Source: Salipaludibacillus sp. LMS25
GTDB taxonomy: Bacteria; Bacillota; Bacilli; Bacillales; Salisediminibacteriaceae
DNA: 64,000 nt
Assembly (NCBI RefSeq): GCF_024362805.1
Contig: NZ_CP093299.1
Span: forward strand, 2,326,001-2,390,000
Direction: 5' to 3'
Shown: piece after piece, positions 28,153-38,097 of the stretch
Numbering within the stretch: the stretch's first letter is position 1
Layout: the number at the start of each line of letters is the position of its first letter
The notes under the pieces: generated by a model
Seen by the model: the letters and a program-made list of their open reading frames with translations, nothing else
Database searches by the model: none
Told to the model about the DNA's origin: nothing
Made by a program: the position numbers and the translations under genes

Positions 28153-30078
28153 ATGAATAATCGTATGCAGACCATTTTAAAACAGCTTATGGGAGCACGA
28201 GAGCCTGTAACAAGCGAACAATTAGCCTCCCACATTCAAGTGACCTCCAGAACAATAAGAAATGATATTAAACAACTAGATCATTATTTGACACGTAATG
28301 GTGCCGTCATTACGGCATTAAAAGGGAGAGGATATCGTCTTAATATTACGAATGACGCTAAATTTAAGAGCTTTCTCAAAAGAGATATTGACAGCGACAG
28401 ACAAGAAGTACCCGTTGAGCCTGAAGATCGTATGACCTATCTTGTTAAAACACTTCTATTACAAGAGGATTATGTGAAATTGGACGAACTAGCCGATGCG
28501 TTATTTATTAGCCGATCAACCATTCAAAATGATATTCGGGATGTGAAAATCATTTTTGCTAAATATGGCTTGAAGCTAGAAAAGAAACCTAATTTTGGCT
28601 TGAAACTTATTGGGAAAGAGAAAAACATCCGTTTTTGCATGGCTGAATATTTATTTGACAGAAATAAACTAGAATTCGGCATATCAGGTAAGCATTTAGT
28701 TATTCTGCCGTCGAAAGAAATTGAAATGATTCGCGAAAAAATTATGGAATATGCTAAAGAGTACAAGCTCGTGCTCTCAGATGTTGGGTTACAAAATCTC
28801 GTCATTCATATCGCCATCGCTTGTAAACGTATAAGAGACAAAAACTATGTCAGCATCATAAAAAAAGACTTAGATACCATTCAGTTTCAAAAAGAGTATA
28901 AAATTGCGGATAAGATAATAGGGGACATCGAAAAAGGCTTAAATGTCAACTTCCCTGACAGTGAAGTCGCCTATGTGGCTATGCATCTGTTAGGAACTAA
29001 AATGTTACTCCATCCATCCTTAAAAGAGGAAGAAGTCGCCCATTGCATTGAGGCCTCTATCTATACAATCGTCCAACAAATGATTGAGGAGGTGGATCAT
29101 GAGCTTGGTTTAAGCCTAACTGGGGATAAAGAGCTTGTAGGGGCACTGGCCCTTCATTTAAAGCCGGCAATGAACAGGTTTCACTATGGAATGAATTTAA
29201 GAAACCCAATGCTTGAAGCGATTAAAACCAATTATCCTTTTGCTTTTGAAGCGGCCGTGATTGCTTCGAAAGTAGTTGAGAGTCAATCACACGTTACGAT
29301 TGACGAGAATGAAATTGGCTATCTAGCCCTTCATTTCGGAGCGGCGATTGAAAGAAGTCATGCAGGCGAAAAACCAAAAAGGTGTTTAATAGTTTGTGCC
29401 ACAGGAGCAGGGAGCGCCCAACTTCTCTATTATAAATTACGCTCTCAATTTGGACATGAGCTAAGGATTGTGGGGACGACGGAATACTATAATTTAAAGC
29501 ACTATTCATTGGAAGAGATAGACTTCATCATTAGTACCATTCCGATTCAGGATAACCTAGGGGTACCAAGTCTTGTAGTAAGCACGATATTAGGAAATGA
29601 CGACTTAGAAAAAATACAGGATATCATGACGGAAAGACCGAGCGTCATCCATAACTATTTAAAGAAAGACTATGTTTTTTTACGGCAACCATTTCAAACG
29701 AGAAAAGCGGTTATTGACTTTCTTGGCGGAAAATTAGTGGAAGATGGATTAGTTGATGAGAGCTATATCGACTCAGTACTAGCAAGGGAAGAGGCGTCAC
29801 CAACTAGTTTTGGTAACTGTGTGGCGATCCCTCACCCTCTTGACCCTAAACTGAACGACACATTTTGGATGGTTTGTACACTTGAAAAACCAGTGGACTG
29901 GGGAGGTAAGCAAGTCCAATTTGTTTGTTTATTGAATGTCAGTTATCAAAATAAAGAAGAACTTAAACCGATGTACGATAAACTCGTGCGGATTGTGGAT
30001 CGAAAAGAAACCGTTCAACAGCTTATTAACTGTGAAACAGTAGAAGAATTGGTAGCTATTTTTGAATCGGTACACTGA
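28153..30078 (+). CDS. licR: PRD-containing PTS transcriptional activator, LicR-like
   Basis: A 641-residue regulator, the same length as LicR of B. subtilis. Domain order: two N-terminal helix-turn-helix domains (about 1-60 and 85-150), PRD1 (about 190-290), PRD2 (about 300-400; EIGYLALHFGAAIER), an EIIB-like domain (about 405-490; CLIVCATGAGSAQLL) and an EIIA-like domain (about 500-640; NCVAIPHPLDP). PTS phosphorylation of PRD and EIIA histidines should set its activity according to sugar supply and HPr. AGGAGGGG precedes ATG 28153. It precedes licABC with its own terminator and promoter, which carries the same operator as licA. Confidence 0.88.
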   Translation: MNNRMQTILKQLMGAREPVTSEQLASHIQVTSRTIRNDIKQLDHYLTRNGAVITALKGRGYRLNITNDAKFKSFLKRDIDSDRQEVPVEPEDRMTYLVKTLLLQEDYVKLDELADALFISRSTIQNDIRDVKIIFAKYGLKLEKKPNFGLKLIGKEKNIRFCMAEYLFDRNKLEFGISGKHLVILPSKEIEMIREKIMEYAKEYKLVLSDVGLQNLVIHIAIACKRIRDKNYVSIIKKDLDTIQFQKEYKIADKIIGDIEKGLNVNFPDSEVAYVAMHLLGTKMLLHPSLKEEEVAHCIEASIYTIVQQMIEEVDHELGLSLTGDKELVGALALHLKPAMNRFHYGMNLRNPMLEAIKTNYPFAFEAAVIASKVVESQSHVTIDENEIGYLALHFGAAIERSHAGEKPKRCLIVCATGAGSAQLLYYKLRSQFGHELRIVGTTEYYNLKHYSLEEIDFIISTIPIQDNLGVPSLVVSTILGNDDLEKIQDIMTERPSVIHNYLKKDYVFLRQPFQTRKAVIDFLGGKLVEDGLVDESYIDSVLAREEASPTSFGNCVAIPHPLDPKLNDTFWMVCTLEKPVDWGGKQVQFVCLLNVSYQNKEELKPMYDKLVRIVDRKETVQQLINCETVEELVAIFESVH

Positions 30079-30101
30079 CAAACGTGTGTATTAGGCGATC
30101 T

Positions 30102-30135
30102 AGAGCTAAGAGAAGTCCTTCTCCTAGCTCTTTAT
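30102..30135 (+). terminator. Rho-independent terminator
   Basis: AGAGCTAAGAGAAG pairs with CTTCTCCTAGCTCT around TC, then TTATTATC. It separates licR from licABC. Confidence 0.8.
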
Positions 30136-30329
30136 TATCTCTTATTGAAAGGAACAATTAGGATGTTTAAGCGATGAGATAAGGCAAGAGTGTAGTAAGG
30201 GAAACACAAAAAACAAGACTATCGCTAGACGAATCGAGAAGAATGACTTTAAACCTACTATAGAGAGGGTGGTGATCGGCCAAACTAATTGGGCGACTTT
30301 TCATGGAACGGTCATCTCAGGGATAATAT

Positions 30330-30396
30330 CATAACTCTTTTCCTCTTGCTAAAGGAAAAGAGTTATGTGTAAATGTAAGCGATTCCCCTTTATGAT
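30330..30396 (+). promoter_or_regulatory. licABC control region: LicR operator, cre and -10
   Basis: A perfect 15-base inverted repeat, CATAACTCTTTTCCT (30330-30344) and AGGAAAAGAGTTATG (30353-30367), with an 8-base loop. The cre-like TGTAAGCGATTCCC is at 30374-30387 and TATGAT at 30391-30396. Spacing from repeat to -10 is 23 bases, as before licR. No T-run follows the hairpin, so it is more likely an operator than a terminator. Confidence 0.7.
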
Positions 30397-30492
30397 AATA
30401 GATAAGAGCTGAACATGAGTAAGAGGGTTCCAGAACAATCTCGCTCTAATCGAACGGCTCTCTATAACAATTGACGTATGAGGTGAGGACAC

Positions 30493-30813
30493 ATGGACTA
30501 TCAAGAGACAATTATGGGAATTATCGTGAACGGTGGAAATGCCCGAAGCAAATCAATGGAAGCAATATCAGAGGCAAAAGAAGGGAACTATGAGCAAGCT
30601 CTGAAAAAAATAGAAGAAGCAGCGCAAGATTTAGCAAAGGCTCATCGGGTGCAGACGGATTTGATTCAAGGAGAAGCAAGAGGAGAAAATACCGAGATTA
30701 CCCTCTTGATGGTTCACGCTCAGGATCATTTAATGAACGCGATGACTGTCAAAGATATGGCCAGTGAATTTATTGCACTATATGAAAAAAATGATGCCAG
30801 TTGTAAAAAATAA
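30493..30813 (+). CDS. licA: PTS lactose/cellobiose-type EIIA
   Basis: A 106-residue three-helix phosphocarrier of the Lac/Cel EIIA family. The phosphorylated His lies in LMVHAQDHLM. It passes phosphate from HPr to the EIIB encoded next. GAGGTGAGG precedes ATG 30493. First gene of licABC. Confidence 0.9.
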   Translation: MDYQETIMGIIVNGGNARSKSMEAISEAKEGNYEQALKKIEEAAQDLAKAHRVQTDLIQGEARGENTEITLLMVHAQDHLMNAMTVKDMASEFIALYEKNDASCKK

Positions 30814-30977
30814 ACGTGTCACATTCATAAAACAACAGGTTGACGGAGGTAAATTGGACAAGCCACCTACTGTCTGAAGAGGAAAGTCTCGCTTTAAGGT
30901 GAAGAAACAAAATTTCAAGACGTCATGAGTCTAAATGTCATATAGAGCAAAAATGAGTTTAAAAGGAGGAAGTCAAA

Positions 30978-31289
30978 ATGAAGAATATTTTGTTAGTTTG
31001 TGCAGCAGGGATGTCTACTAGCATGCTCGTGAACAAAATGGAGGAAGCAGCAAAAGAAAAGGAGGAGGAGATTAACATTAATGCCTCATCAGGGGGAGAT
31101 GTGAGCAAGTATATCGAGGATGCTCACATACTCTTGTTGGGCCCACAAGTGTCTTATTTAAAGAAGCAATATGAAAGTGACTATGGTTCAAAAGGTATTC
31201 CCGTTGAGGTGATTGATAGTCTAGATTACGGGACAATGAATGGGAAAAAGGTGTTGGATTGGGCGCTAGAGACGATTGAAAACAACTAA
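30978..31289 (+). CDS. licB: PTS cellobiose-type EIIB
   Basis: A 103-residue EIIB of the Lac/Cel family. The phosphorylated Cys8 sits in LLVCAAGMSTSMLV at the N-terminus. It phosphorylates the incoming sugar through the EIIC partner. AAAGGAGG precedes ATG 30978. It lies 164 bases after licA with no terminator seen, so probably the same transcript. Confidence 0.9.
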   Translation: MKNILLVCAAGMSTSMLVNKMEEAAKEKEEEININASSGGDVSKYIEDAHILLLGPQVSYLKKQYESDYGSKGIPVEVIDSLDYGTMNGKKVLDWALETIENN

Positions 31290-31340
31290 TTGAGATTCGG
31301 CTCAGGAATAAGCTGAACAATCTCCTTCGAGGTGATCATG

Positions 31341-32633
31341 ATGAAAACACAAGAATTACAGATGAAACTTCAGGAAACAGCAGGGAAAATCAGTGGTAAT
31401 AAATACTTAAAAGCAATTTCCGATGGGCTATTATCCACATTACCGGCATTAATTATCGGAGCATTCTCCACCTTACTTGCAAGTATGGCAATTGAAAGTT
31501 ACCAGGAATTCATTACAAACACAGGCTTAAAAGATATTTTACAACTTCCGTCCATTTATACAATCAATATTATATCCATTTATGCAGCGTTTTTTATTGC
31601 TTATCGACTATCTGTCTCGTTTAATAAAGATGGCGCACCAGCAGGACTTATTTCACTTATCTCCTTCTTGTTAGTGACGCCATTTACTTTTATGGAAGAT
31701 GACTCACGGGTTTTACCCTTTCAATTTTTAGGAGCACAAGGTCTATTCGTTGCTATTATTGTCGGTCTCATTTCTGCGAGATTGTATGTCTTTATTGTGG
31801 ATAGAGGCATTACAATTAAAATGCCAGATGGGGTTCCACCAACGGTGTCTAAAACATTTGCAGGGTTAATTCCAGCTATTTTAATTGTCATCTTATTTAC
31901 TATCATCAATGTTATTTTCGCAAATACGAACTTCGGAAGTGCACATGAATTCATTTATTCCTTTGTACAAGCCCCTCTACAAAACTTAGGCGGCGGTTTC
32001 TGGTCACTCATTATTCTAACGTTAGTCGTTCAAGTGTTATGGCTGCTCGGGATTCATGGGATGTTAGTCATACTACCGATTTATTATAGTATTTGGATGC
32101 CATTAGGAGTGGAAAATTTAGATGCACTAGCAGCAGGGGAGGCTTTGCCTAACATCGTCAACACAGGATTTTTCATGACATTTGTTATTGCTGGCGGATC
32201 AGGTCTAACACTATCTTTGTGTCTCTTAATGGCTTTTTGGGCAAAAAGTAAGCGGTACAAAACATTAGGGCGATTAGCACTACCAGGCTCTTTCTTTGGT
32301 ATTAATGAACCGTTAATTTTCGGTCTGCCAATTGTTCTTAATCCATATTTCGCTATTCCATTTATTGTAGCACCACTTTTAGGAGCCATTATTCCTTATG
32401 TGGCCATGTCTACAGGGCTGGTACCATACGTGGCAGGTGCTCACTTGCCTTTAGGAACGCCTGTTATTGCCAGTGCCTTTTTGCAGGGTGGTTTTATCCT
32501 CATTGTCATGCAGCTCATTAATTTTATCATCGCGGGCGTAATTTACTATCCTTTCTTCCGTTCAGTTGATAAGAAAGCATATCAAGAAGAACAGCAGGCA
32601 CAAGGAAACACGAAGGGAGAAGTACAAGCTTAA
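31341..32633 (+). CDS. licC: PTS cellobiose-type EIIC permease
   Basis: A 430-residue integral membrane permease with about ten hydrophobic segments. It has the family stretches SDGLLSTLPALIIGAFSTLL and FFGINEPLIFGLPIVLNP, the latter containing the conserved NEP. It should import oligo-beta-glucosides (cellobiose, lichenan products) or diacetylchitobiose with phosphorylation. GAGGTGATC sets the start at ATG 31341 (or 31338). The hydrolase gene (licH) usual in this operon is absent; a terminator follows directly. Confidence 0.88.
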   Translation: MKTQELQMKLQETAGKISGNKYLKAISDGLLSTLPALIIGAFSTLLASMAIESYQEFITNTGLKDILQLPSIYTINIISIYAAFFIAYRLSVSFNKDGAPAGLISLISFLLVTPFTFMEDDSRVLPFQFLGAQGLFVAIIVGLISARLYVFIVDRGITIKMPDGVPPTVSKTFAGLIPAILIVILFTIINVIFANTNFGSAHEFIYSFVQAPLQNLGGGFWSLIILTLVVQVLWLLGIHGMLVILPIYYSIWMPLGVENLDALAAGEALPNIVNTGFFMTFVIAGGSGLTLSLCLLMAFWAKSKRYKTLGRLALPGSFFGINEPLIFGLPIVLNPYFAIPFIVAPLLGAIIPYVAMSTGLVPYVAGAHLPLGTPVIASAFLQGGFILIVMQLINFIIAGVIYYPFFRSVDKKAYQEEQQAQGNTKGEVQA

Positions 32634-32660
32634 CCAATTAGGATTCAAACTCATTTGTGG

Positions 32661-32697
32661 AAAAAATCGGTGGAGATTCTCTACCGGTTTTTTGCTG
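32661..32697 (+). terminator. Rho-independent terminator
   Basis: AAAAAATCGGT pairs with ACCGGTTTTTT (one G-T pair). It ends licABC. Confidence 0.8.
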
Positions 32698-32717
32698 TCT
32701 TTACCCTCCTTAAAATC

Positions 32718-33134
32718 ATGGCAGTTCCCATTGAGACAAAAGAAGAAGAACCCCCTAGAGATCCGGAAAGTAAGCCACACCCTAAGAAATCGGGTACGGT
32801 AAAAAAGCCATACCCTCATTTTCCGAGTGCGGACAAACCGGACAAGGACAAACAGGGTACTAACAGTAATCGTCTTAACATTAATAAAAGTTCAAAAGGC
32901 CAATACCAATACCTGGATGAATACATATGGAAAATGAAAGTCCCTATGCAGCTGAGAAGATTTTTTAAAGAGAAGGTAACGTATTTTAATGATTACTCTT
33001 CCTTCGATTTATCTACAATTGAATACGTCTATAACTCTTATGTTGGATTTATCCCACTCTTAAGGGGCAGTAAAACCCCCATCTCAAAACTTAAGAAGGT
33101 CGAAAAGTTTAGGTGGGGGATAAACTGCCCCTAA
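32718..33134 (+). CDS. Hypothetical protein with repeat-encoded C-terminus
   Basis: A possible 138-residue protein: a Lys/Pro/Glu-rich N-terminal third, then LDEYIWKMKVPMQLRRFF and DLSTIEYVYNSYVGF, which look like folded helix. No family recognised. The ribosome binding site is weak (CTCCTT only). The last 28 or so codons and the stop come from repeat A copy 2, so either the gene was cut by the repeat or the frame is fortuitous. Confidence 0.4.
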   Translation: MAVPIETKEEEPPRDPESKPHPKKSGTVKKPYPHFPSADKPDKDKQGTNSNRLNINKSSKGQYQYLDEYIWKMKVPMQLRRFFKEKVTYFNDYSSFDLSTIEYVYNSYVGFIPLLRGSKTPISKLKKVEKFRWGINCP

Positions 33135-33207
33135 AGGTCCCATAAGTTAAACGAACAATCAGTGGGGGATGCAGTAAAACTCTCACTGAATTGAAGCTTA
33201 GCTTTAT
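33048..33207 (+). repeat. Intergenic repeat A, copy 2
   Basis: Flanked by TTTAT at 33048-33052 and 33203-33207. GGGGCAGT pairs with ACTGCCCC and the terminal CAATCAGTGG hairpin is present, slightly decayed. Confidence 0.85.
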
Positions 33208-33654
33208 AATCAATACTTGTTAGTTTCAAAGTTTCTGAAAAAAAATACTTTTAATTAATTGTTGTTACATAAACACAAAAGCTATCTTCTAACAAAAAGG
33301 GAGATAACTTTTTCATGCAAAATAAGGCTGGAATAAAGTGACCGTTATTGTGTTTTATCAAGTCATTTGTTTGCTGGTTTTGGGTATGCACTGCCCAGCG
33401 ACATTGTTACTAGAAGAAGTACCAGCTGAAGGAGAAGCGCGCCACCAGAGGAACGTGTGATTCAAAAAGCTTCTTATGATAATAATAGTTTAAATTTAAT
33501 AATCATTCTTAGGACTTTTATCTTTCCTTTTTCAAATAATCCCTTAACCGTGTATTAGACATAAAGACCCTTAATTTGTGAACCGAAATAACAAGTAGCA
33601 TATATCTTTGGGACTATATTAAAATTCAAGAGATATGAACGAGGAGGAAATAGT
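33208..33654. other. Intergenic region before the chemoreceptor gene
   Basis: No gene is supported. An AAAAGCTATCT / GAGATAACTTTTT hairpin (33277-33314) looks like a terminator. Bases about 33380-33460 are more GC-rich and share GCA-TGCCCAGCGAC with 54290, hinting at another decayed repeat. Confidence 0.4.
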
Positions 33655-35691
33655 GTGAAAACAATTAAAACGAGACTCATTATTTTTTTTACAAGCTTAA
33701 TTACGTTAACAGTGATCGGGTTGGCTGGTATATCTATTTTCGGGAGTGCTTCTAGTTTGCGTAGTGAAGCAGAAATAGGCCTATCAAGTGCTGCAGAAGA
33801 AATGACAAGGTTTCTTAATGCAAACTTACAGGTAGAATTAGCTTATTTAGAAGGAACTTCTCACAATGCGATTATTACGGAAGACGTGCCAGAAAGTGAA
33901 AAAGTAGCTTTCTTTACAGAGCAATTGGAGACGATGAACTTTAATAGTATTTCCTACATTGAAGTTGGTGAGAGCGCTCCCAGTTTTGCCACTTCAGATG
34001 CAGAAGTCAATTTAGCAGATTATGAGTATTTGGACTTAGCATTAGAAGGTGAGCATGTTGTCTCAGATGTTATGGTTAACGAACATTCAGGCAATGCCAT
34101 CATTACTTTCGCGGTTCCTGTTTTAGAAAATGGGTCAATTTCAGGTGTGTTATATGGCGAACAAGATGCCTTTTTTCTAACAAACTTAATTAAAGATTTT
34201 GAGTTTGAAGGCCATGACTCTACACGAACGTTCATTGCGAACCGTGAGGGAACCTTTCAAGCACACCACGAACCTGGTATTGTAGAAATGCAATTAAATC
34301 TTTTGGCGATGGCGGATGGTGAAGTCGACAAAGAGGTTTCAGTAGATTCTTTAGAAGAGCTGTCACTTTTATTTGAAAATCACATTCAACATGGAGAGTC
34401 AGGGTATGGGGAACATACCTTTGCAGGGGATAAAATTCTTGTAGGTTATGCGCCAGTTGAAGGAACGAACTGGATGCTTGCGATCGAAGTGGATGAGGCA
34501 GATATTTTAGCAGAACTTGTGCAATTAACGACGATTTTATTGGCTGTCTCTGCGTTCTTTTTAATCGTAGCCATAGCCGGTACTTATGTCGTTAGTAACA
34601 CGATTGGTAAACCATTGATGATTGCTACGGGTGAGATTGAACGTTTAGCAAATTACGACTTATCAGAAGCTTCAAATAGTGCACTAGAAAAATATGCAGG
34701 ACGGCGAGATGAAATAGGAACAATCATTCAATCACTGACTAATATGAGACGGAATCTCGTCGGGTTAATCCAAATGACAGGGCAGCTTTCAGAGCAAGTG
34801 TCGGCTGCTTCGCAACAATTAACAGCGACGAGCCAACATTCTTCTAATGCGGCAGGTGAAGTATCGTCAGCGATTGAGGACATTGCCTCAGGTGCTTCAG
34901 CACAGGCTGCTGATACGGAAAAAGGCTCGGAACAAGTGCAAGAATTAGGTGCGTTAATGGATAATAACAAGTATCTTGTGACGACCGTTTTAGATTCCAC
35001 TGGTCATGTGAGTGAATTGAAAGACGATGGATTAGCAAGCTTGAAAGATCTTGTGGAAAAAACAGAAGTAAATACCACATCCATTAAGGAAATTAAAGAA
35101 ATGATTGTGACGACGGATGCTAGCGCAGAAAAGATCGCGTCAGCTAGTCAAATGATAAAAGGTATCTCTGAACAAACAAATTTACTAGCCTTAAACGCTG
35201 CCATAGAAGCAGCGAGAGCAGGCGAAGCAGGACAAGGGTTTGCCGTTGTCGCTGATGAAGTACGAAAACTTGCTGAACAATCGAACGACTTTACGGAAGA
35301 AATTGTCACCATCATTCAAGAATTGACTGAGAAGACGAAGAACTCCGTGAAAACGATGGACTTAGTCGATGACAATACAAGTTCTCAATTAGATAGTTTA
35401 GAAAAAACGAATGCTCAATTTGCAGGTATTGACGAAGCAGTTGAAAAAATGAAACAAGCGATGACCAATATGATGGAATCGGAGCACTTAATGCAGGACA
35501 AAAAAGAAGAAATTGTTCAGTTAATTAATAACCTCTCTGCCATTTCAGAACAAAATGCTGCCAGTACTCAGGAAGCGACTGCCTCTGTGCAGGAACAGAC
35601 AGCCTCCATGTCAGAAATTGCTCATTCCAGCGAAGAATTGGCAAATCTTGCAGAAAAAATGCAAGAAAGCATCTCTAAATTTAAATTTTAA
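33655..35691 (+). CDS. Methyl-accepting chemotaxis protein
   Basis: A 678-residue chemoreceptor: N-terminal membrane segment (about 8-30), extracellular dCache-type sensor (about 35-280), second membrane segment ([19 protein letters not shown], about 294-312), HAMP domain, and a long cytoplasmic coiled-coil whose hairpin tip contains [19 protein letters not shown]. The ligand cannot be told from sequence. GTG 33655 follows GAGGAGG. A single-gene unit with a clear terminator. Confidence 0.93.
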   Translation: MKTIKTRLIIFFTSLITLTVIGLAGISIFGSASSLRSEAEIGLSSAAEEMTRFLNANLQVELAYLEGTSHNAIITEDVPESEKVAFFTEQLETMNFNSISYIEVGESAPSFATSDAEVNLADYEYLDLALEGEHVVSDVMVNEHSGNAIITFAVPVLENGSISGVLYGEQDAFFLTNLIKDFEFEGHDSTRTFIANREGTFQAHHEPGIVEMQLNLLAMADGEVDKEVSVDSLEELSLLFENHIQHGESGYGEHTFAGDKILVGYAPVEGTNWMLAIEVDEADILAELVQLTTILLAVSAFFLIVAIAGTYVVSNTIGKPLMIATGEIERLANYDLSEASNSALEKYAGRRDEIGTIIQSLTNMRRNLVGLIQMTGQLSEQVSAASQQLTATSQHSSNAAGEVSSAIEDIASGASAQAADTEKGSEQVQELGALMDNNKYLVTTVLDSTGHVSELKDDGLASLKDLVEKTEVNTTSIKEIKEMIVTTDASAEKIASASQMIKGISEQTNLLALNAAIEAARAGEAGQGFAVVADEVRKLAEQSNDFTEEIVTIIQELTEKTKNSVKTMDLVDDNTSSQLDSLEKTNAQFAGIDEAVEKMKQAMTNMMESEHLMQDKKEEIVQLINNLSAISEQNAASTQEATASVQEQTASMSEIAHSSEELANLAEKMQESISKFKF

Positions 35692-35698
35692 ATTTAAA

Positions 35699-35730
35699 CG
35701 AAGGCAGGTTAAGCCTGCCTTCGTCCCCTG
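35699..35730 (+). terminator. Terminator-like hairpin
   Basis: CGAAGGCAGG (35699-35708) pairs perfectly with CCTGCCTTCG (35714-35723). It lies between convergent genes and may serve both. Confidence 0.75.
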
Positions 35731-35737
35731 ATGTGTA

Positions 35738-36343
35738 TTACTGAAGTGTCGATTGGCTAGTCGTTTGTGAAGGAGACTGGCCGTTAGTTTGGGACTGTGA
35801 CTGTTGGCTCTGTTGGTTTTGCTGATTCATTTGCTGAGACAGCTGATCTTGGGACTGATTCATTTGATCAGTAATTTGGCTTAATACGCTAAAGGATTGT
35901 AAAGATTGATCCACTCCCTGCAACGTTTGAGAGGCTTGTTGAATGGATTTTTGAAGTTGTTGAATTGTCTGCTGTTGTTGCTGTTGAGCTTGAGAACTAA
36001 ACTGCTGTAACTGCTGAGCAAGGTCATTAGCCTGTTGCTGTGTTTGGCTCGTGTTAGTACCTTGTTGTTGTGATGATTGCAGTTGACTCATTTTAGTTTG
36101 AATATTTTTTAATTGATCTTTAAGAGGTGTTAGCTCTTCGGCAACTTCCTTATCGACAGCCTTTTCAATCTTTCTTCTTTCTTCATATTCCATAGCAAAT
36201 TCCTCCTCATAAGTTCGGTTTTCCTTTGGACGTTGTGATGATTTTACAATAACGGGAGATGGCTCCACCTGTGTCAGTTTAACAATCACCCACGTAATAG
36301 CTCCAATCAACATCAGGGTAATAATGAGTTGCGTGACAACCAT
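35738..36343 (-). CDS. Membrane-anchored Gln-rich coiled-coil protein
   Basis: A 201-residue protein with one N-terminal membrane segment (VVTQLIITLMLIGAITWVIV), a charged helical region, then a very Gln/Ser-rich tail with repeated QQ and QSQ. The tail reads as a low-complexity coiled coil. ATG 36343 is preferred: GGGGGAT lies about five bases upstream and the membrane segment then begins at residue 2. A longer frame from GTG 36400 lacks a binding site. Function unknown; it is convergent with the chemoreceptor gene, with no operon partner. Confidence 0.7.
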   Translation of the reverse strand: MVVTQLIITLMLIGAITWVIVKLTQVEPSPVIVKSSQRPKENRTYEEEFAMEYEERRKIEKAVDKEVAEELTPLKDQLKNIQTKMSQLQSSQQQGTNTSQTQQQANDLAQQLQQFSSQAQQQQQQTIQQLQKSIQQASQTLQGVDQSLQSFSVLSQITDQMNQSQDQLSQQMNQQNQQSQQSQSQTNGQSPSQTTSQSTLQ

Positions 36344-36448
36344 GCTGATCCCCCATTTCTCAGCAAACGCATTAAGCGCTGCCACAAAAGTTATTATCAC
36401 GTTTTTGCTTAATTTTTATGAGCGAAAAAAGGTGGGAATATTTTCAGA

Positions 36449-36494
36449 AGGCTATGTACAATTGCTGTTAGCAATTCGGGCATAGCTTTTTTCT
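36449..36494 (+). terminator. Strong hairpin followed by T-run
   Basis: AGGCTATG and CATAGCTT, plus inner ATTGCT/AGCAAT, form a long stem followed by TTTTTT on the plus strand. No plus-strand gene ends here, so it could end a small RNA or read-through transcript. The remaining gap 36344-36725 shows no gene. Confidence 0.5.
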
Positions 36495-36725
36495 GCGGAG
36501 ACATGTTTTAGTTAAGAAAGGGTAAATGCCATTTTCAGTTAAAAGGGGGGATACACACGCATGTATTTTTTTGTATGACCAACGATGTATGGTGAGATGA
36601 GAGTGTGATTGGTTAAATGGGCATACTACATCACAGCTACGAACAGACTAAATGTAGCGAGATAGCTTAAAAAAATGTAGAGGAAGTGCTGACACCATAC
36701 TCATTAAACCGTGTTTAAATAACGG

Positions 36726-37919
36726 TTAAATGATGGCAATAAGGAAACCACCGCAAGCACCTGCTAGGACGACAGTCCATGCTGGTAATTTCCAGTAAGC
36801 GAGCATAGAGAAAAGTAACGCTGCAAAAGCGAAATCATAAGCAGTTACAATCGCACTCGTCCAAATTGGCTCATAGAAAGCAGAAATCAAAATGCCAACA
36901 ACAGCGGCATTTATCCCCATTAAGGCAGCTTTCATGTGAGGGTTTTTCCTCAGCTCATTCCAGAAAGGGAGTGTCCCGATAATAAGTAAAAAAGCCGGCA
37001 AAAAAATGGCAGCAGTTGCTAATAAGCCCCCTTGCCACCCGGCAATAACCGTTCCCAGATAAGCGGCGAAGGTGAAAAGAGGACCTGGCACAGCTTGAGT
37101 AGCACCATATCCTGTTAAAAAGTGCTCCTCGCTAATCCACCCTGTAGGAACAAATTCTCTTTCGAGTAAGGGGAGGACAACATGACCTCCGCCAAAGACG
37201 AGCGAACCGGAGCGATAAAAACTATCTGCGATTGCTATCCAATTATAAGAGGTGACCTCTCTCAGTATTGGTAGAACAAATAAAAGCACAAAAAATAATG
37301 TTAAACAGACGATTCCCAGTCGTTTCGATAAAGGAAAAGAACTCTCATCCTTGTTTATGTCAGTAACCTCTTTTCGATAAAGAAAAAAGCCTAGTGTCCC
37401 TGCAATGAAGATGACCCCCACTTGTGTATAAGCAGTTTGCCACAACACGGTCAGTATAACTGCAAGTAAGGCGATGGTTTTCCTTGTAGTATCAGGTGTT
37501 AAGTTTTTTGCCATACCTATAATGGCATGAGCGACAACAGCTACTGCCACTAATTTAAGCCCATTAATCCACCCTGTATCATTCAAACCGGATGTTTGTA
37601 AAAAAAGAGCGAATATCATGAGAACTAAAACGGATGGAAATGTGAACCCTATAAATGAGATGATACCGCCAAGAAAACCACCGCGAAGTAGACCAATTCC
37701 GATTCCCACTTGGCTACTAGCTGGGCCAGGAAGGAATTGGCACAAAGCGACGAGGTCAGCATAATGCTGTTCATTAAGCCATTTTCGTCGACGGACGTAT
37801 TCATCGTGAAAATAGCCTAAATGAGCGATTGGTCCGCCAAATGATGTGAAACCAAGGCGTGATGATACCAAAAAGATTTCCCATAAGGCTTTAAACGTGT
37901 GTTGAGAGTTGTTAGCCAT
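36726..37919 (-). CDS. Chromate transporter, CHR family (ChrA-like)
   Basis: A 397-residue long-chain CHR protein with two homologous halves of about six membrane segments each. The signature FGGPIAHLGYFHDEYVRRRKWL stands near the N-terminus and is echoed in the second half by FGGGHVVLPLLEREFV; both are followed by P-G-P motifs. It should export chromate or move related anions. GGGAGGAAGGTGAT positions ATG 37919 as start, not an upstream in-frame ATG. Single gene. Confidence 0.88.
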   Translation of the reverse strand: MANNSQHTFKALWEIFLVSSRLGFTSFGGPIAHLGYFHDEYVRRRKWLNEQHYADLVALCQFLPGPASSQVGIGIGLLRGGFLGGIISFIGFTFPSVLVLMIFALFLQTSGLNDTGWINGLKLVAVAVVAHAIIGMAKNLTPDTTRKTIALLAVILTVLWQTAYTQVGVIFIAGTLGFFLYRKEVTDINKDESSFPLSKRLGIVCLTLFFVLLFVLPILREVTSYNWIAIADSFYRSGSLVFGGGHVVLPLLEREFVPTGWISEEHFLTGYGATQAVPGPLFTFAAYLGTVIAGWQGGLLATAAIFLPAFLLIIGTLPFWNELRKNPHMKAALMGINAAVVGILISAFYEPIWTSAIVTAYDFAFAALLFSMLAYWKLPAWTVVLAGACGGFLIAII

Positions 37920-38066
37920 TTTATCACCTTCCTCCCATGTTCTATTACCTTTTGTGATAATAGCAAAGTAACCACCATTACTCAATGCACTAGCGACTTT
38001 TTTTACAAAAACTTAAACATTACTATCTAGAACGTTTCTCTAAATACTCATGTTACGGTATGACCA

Positions 38067-38090
38067 TAAAAAAAACTGCCAATTTGGCAG
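38067..38090 (-). terminator. Rho-independent terminator (minus strand)
   Basis: CTGCCAA/TTGGCAG with a run of nine T on the minus strand, just after the stop of the truncated lipoprotein gene. Confidence 0.8.
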
Positions 38091-38097
38091 CTTTAAA

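Noticed and set aside
30330..30367. Terminator upstream of licA
   Set aside because: The stem is perfect, but no T-run follows and the same motif with the same -10 distance occurs before licR, so an operator is the better reading.
32655..32717. Upstream extension of the hypothetical gene to TTG 32655
   Set aside because: The extension runs through the terminator of the lic operon, so it is most unlikely to be translated.
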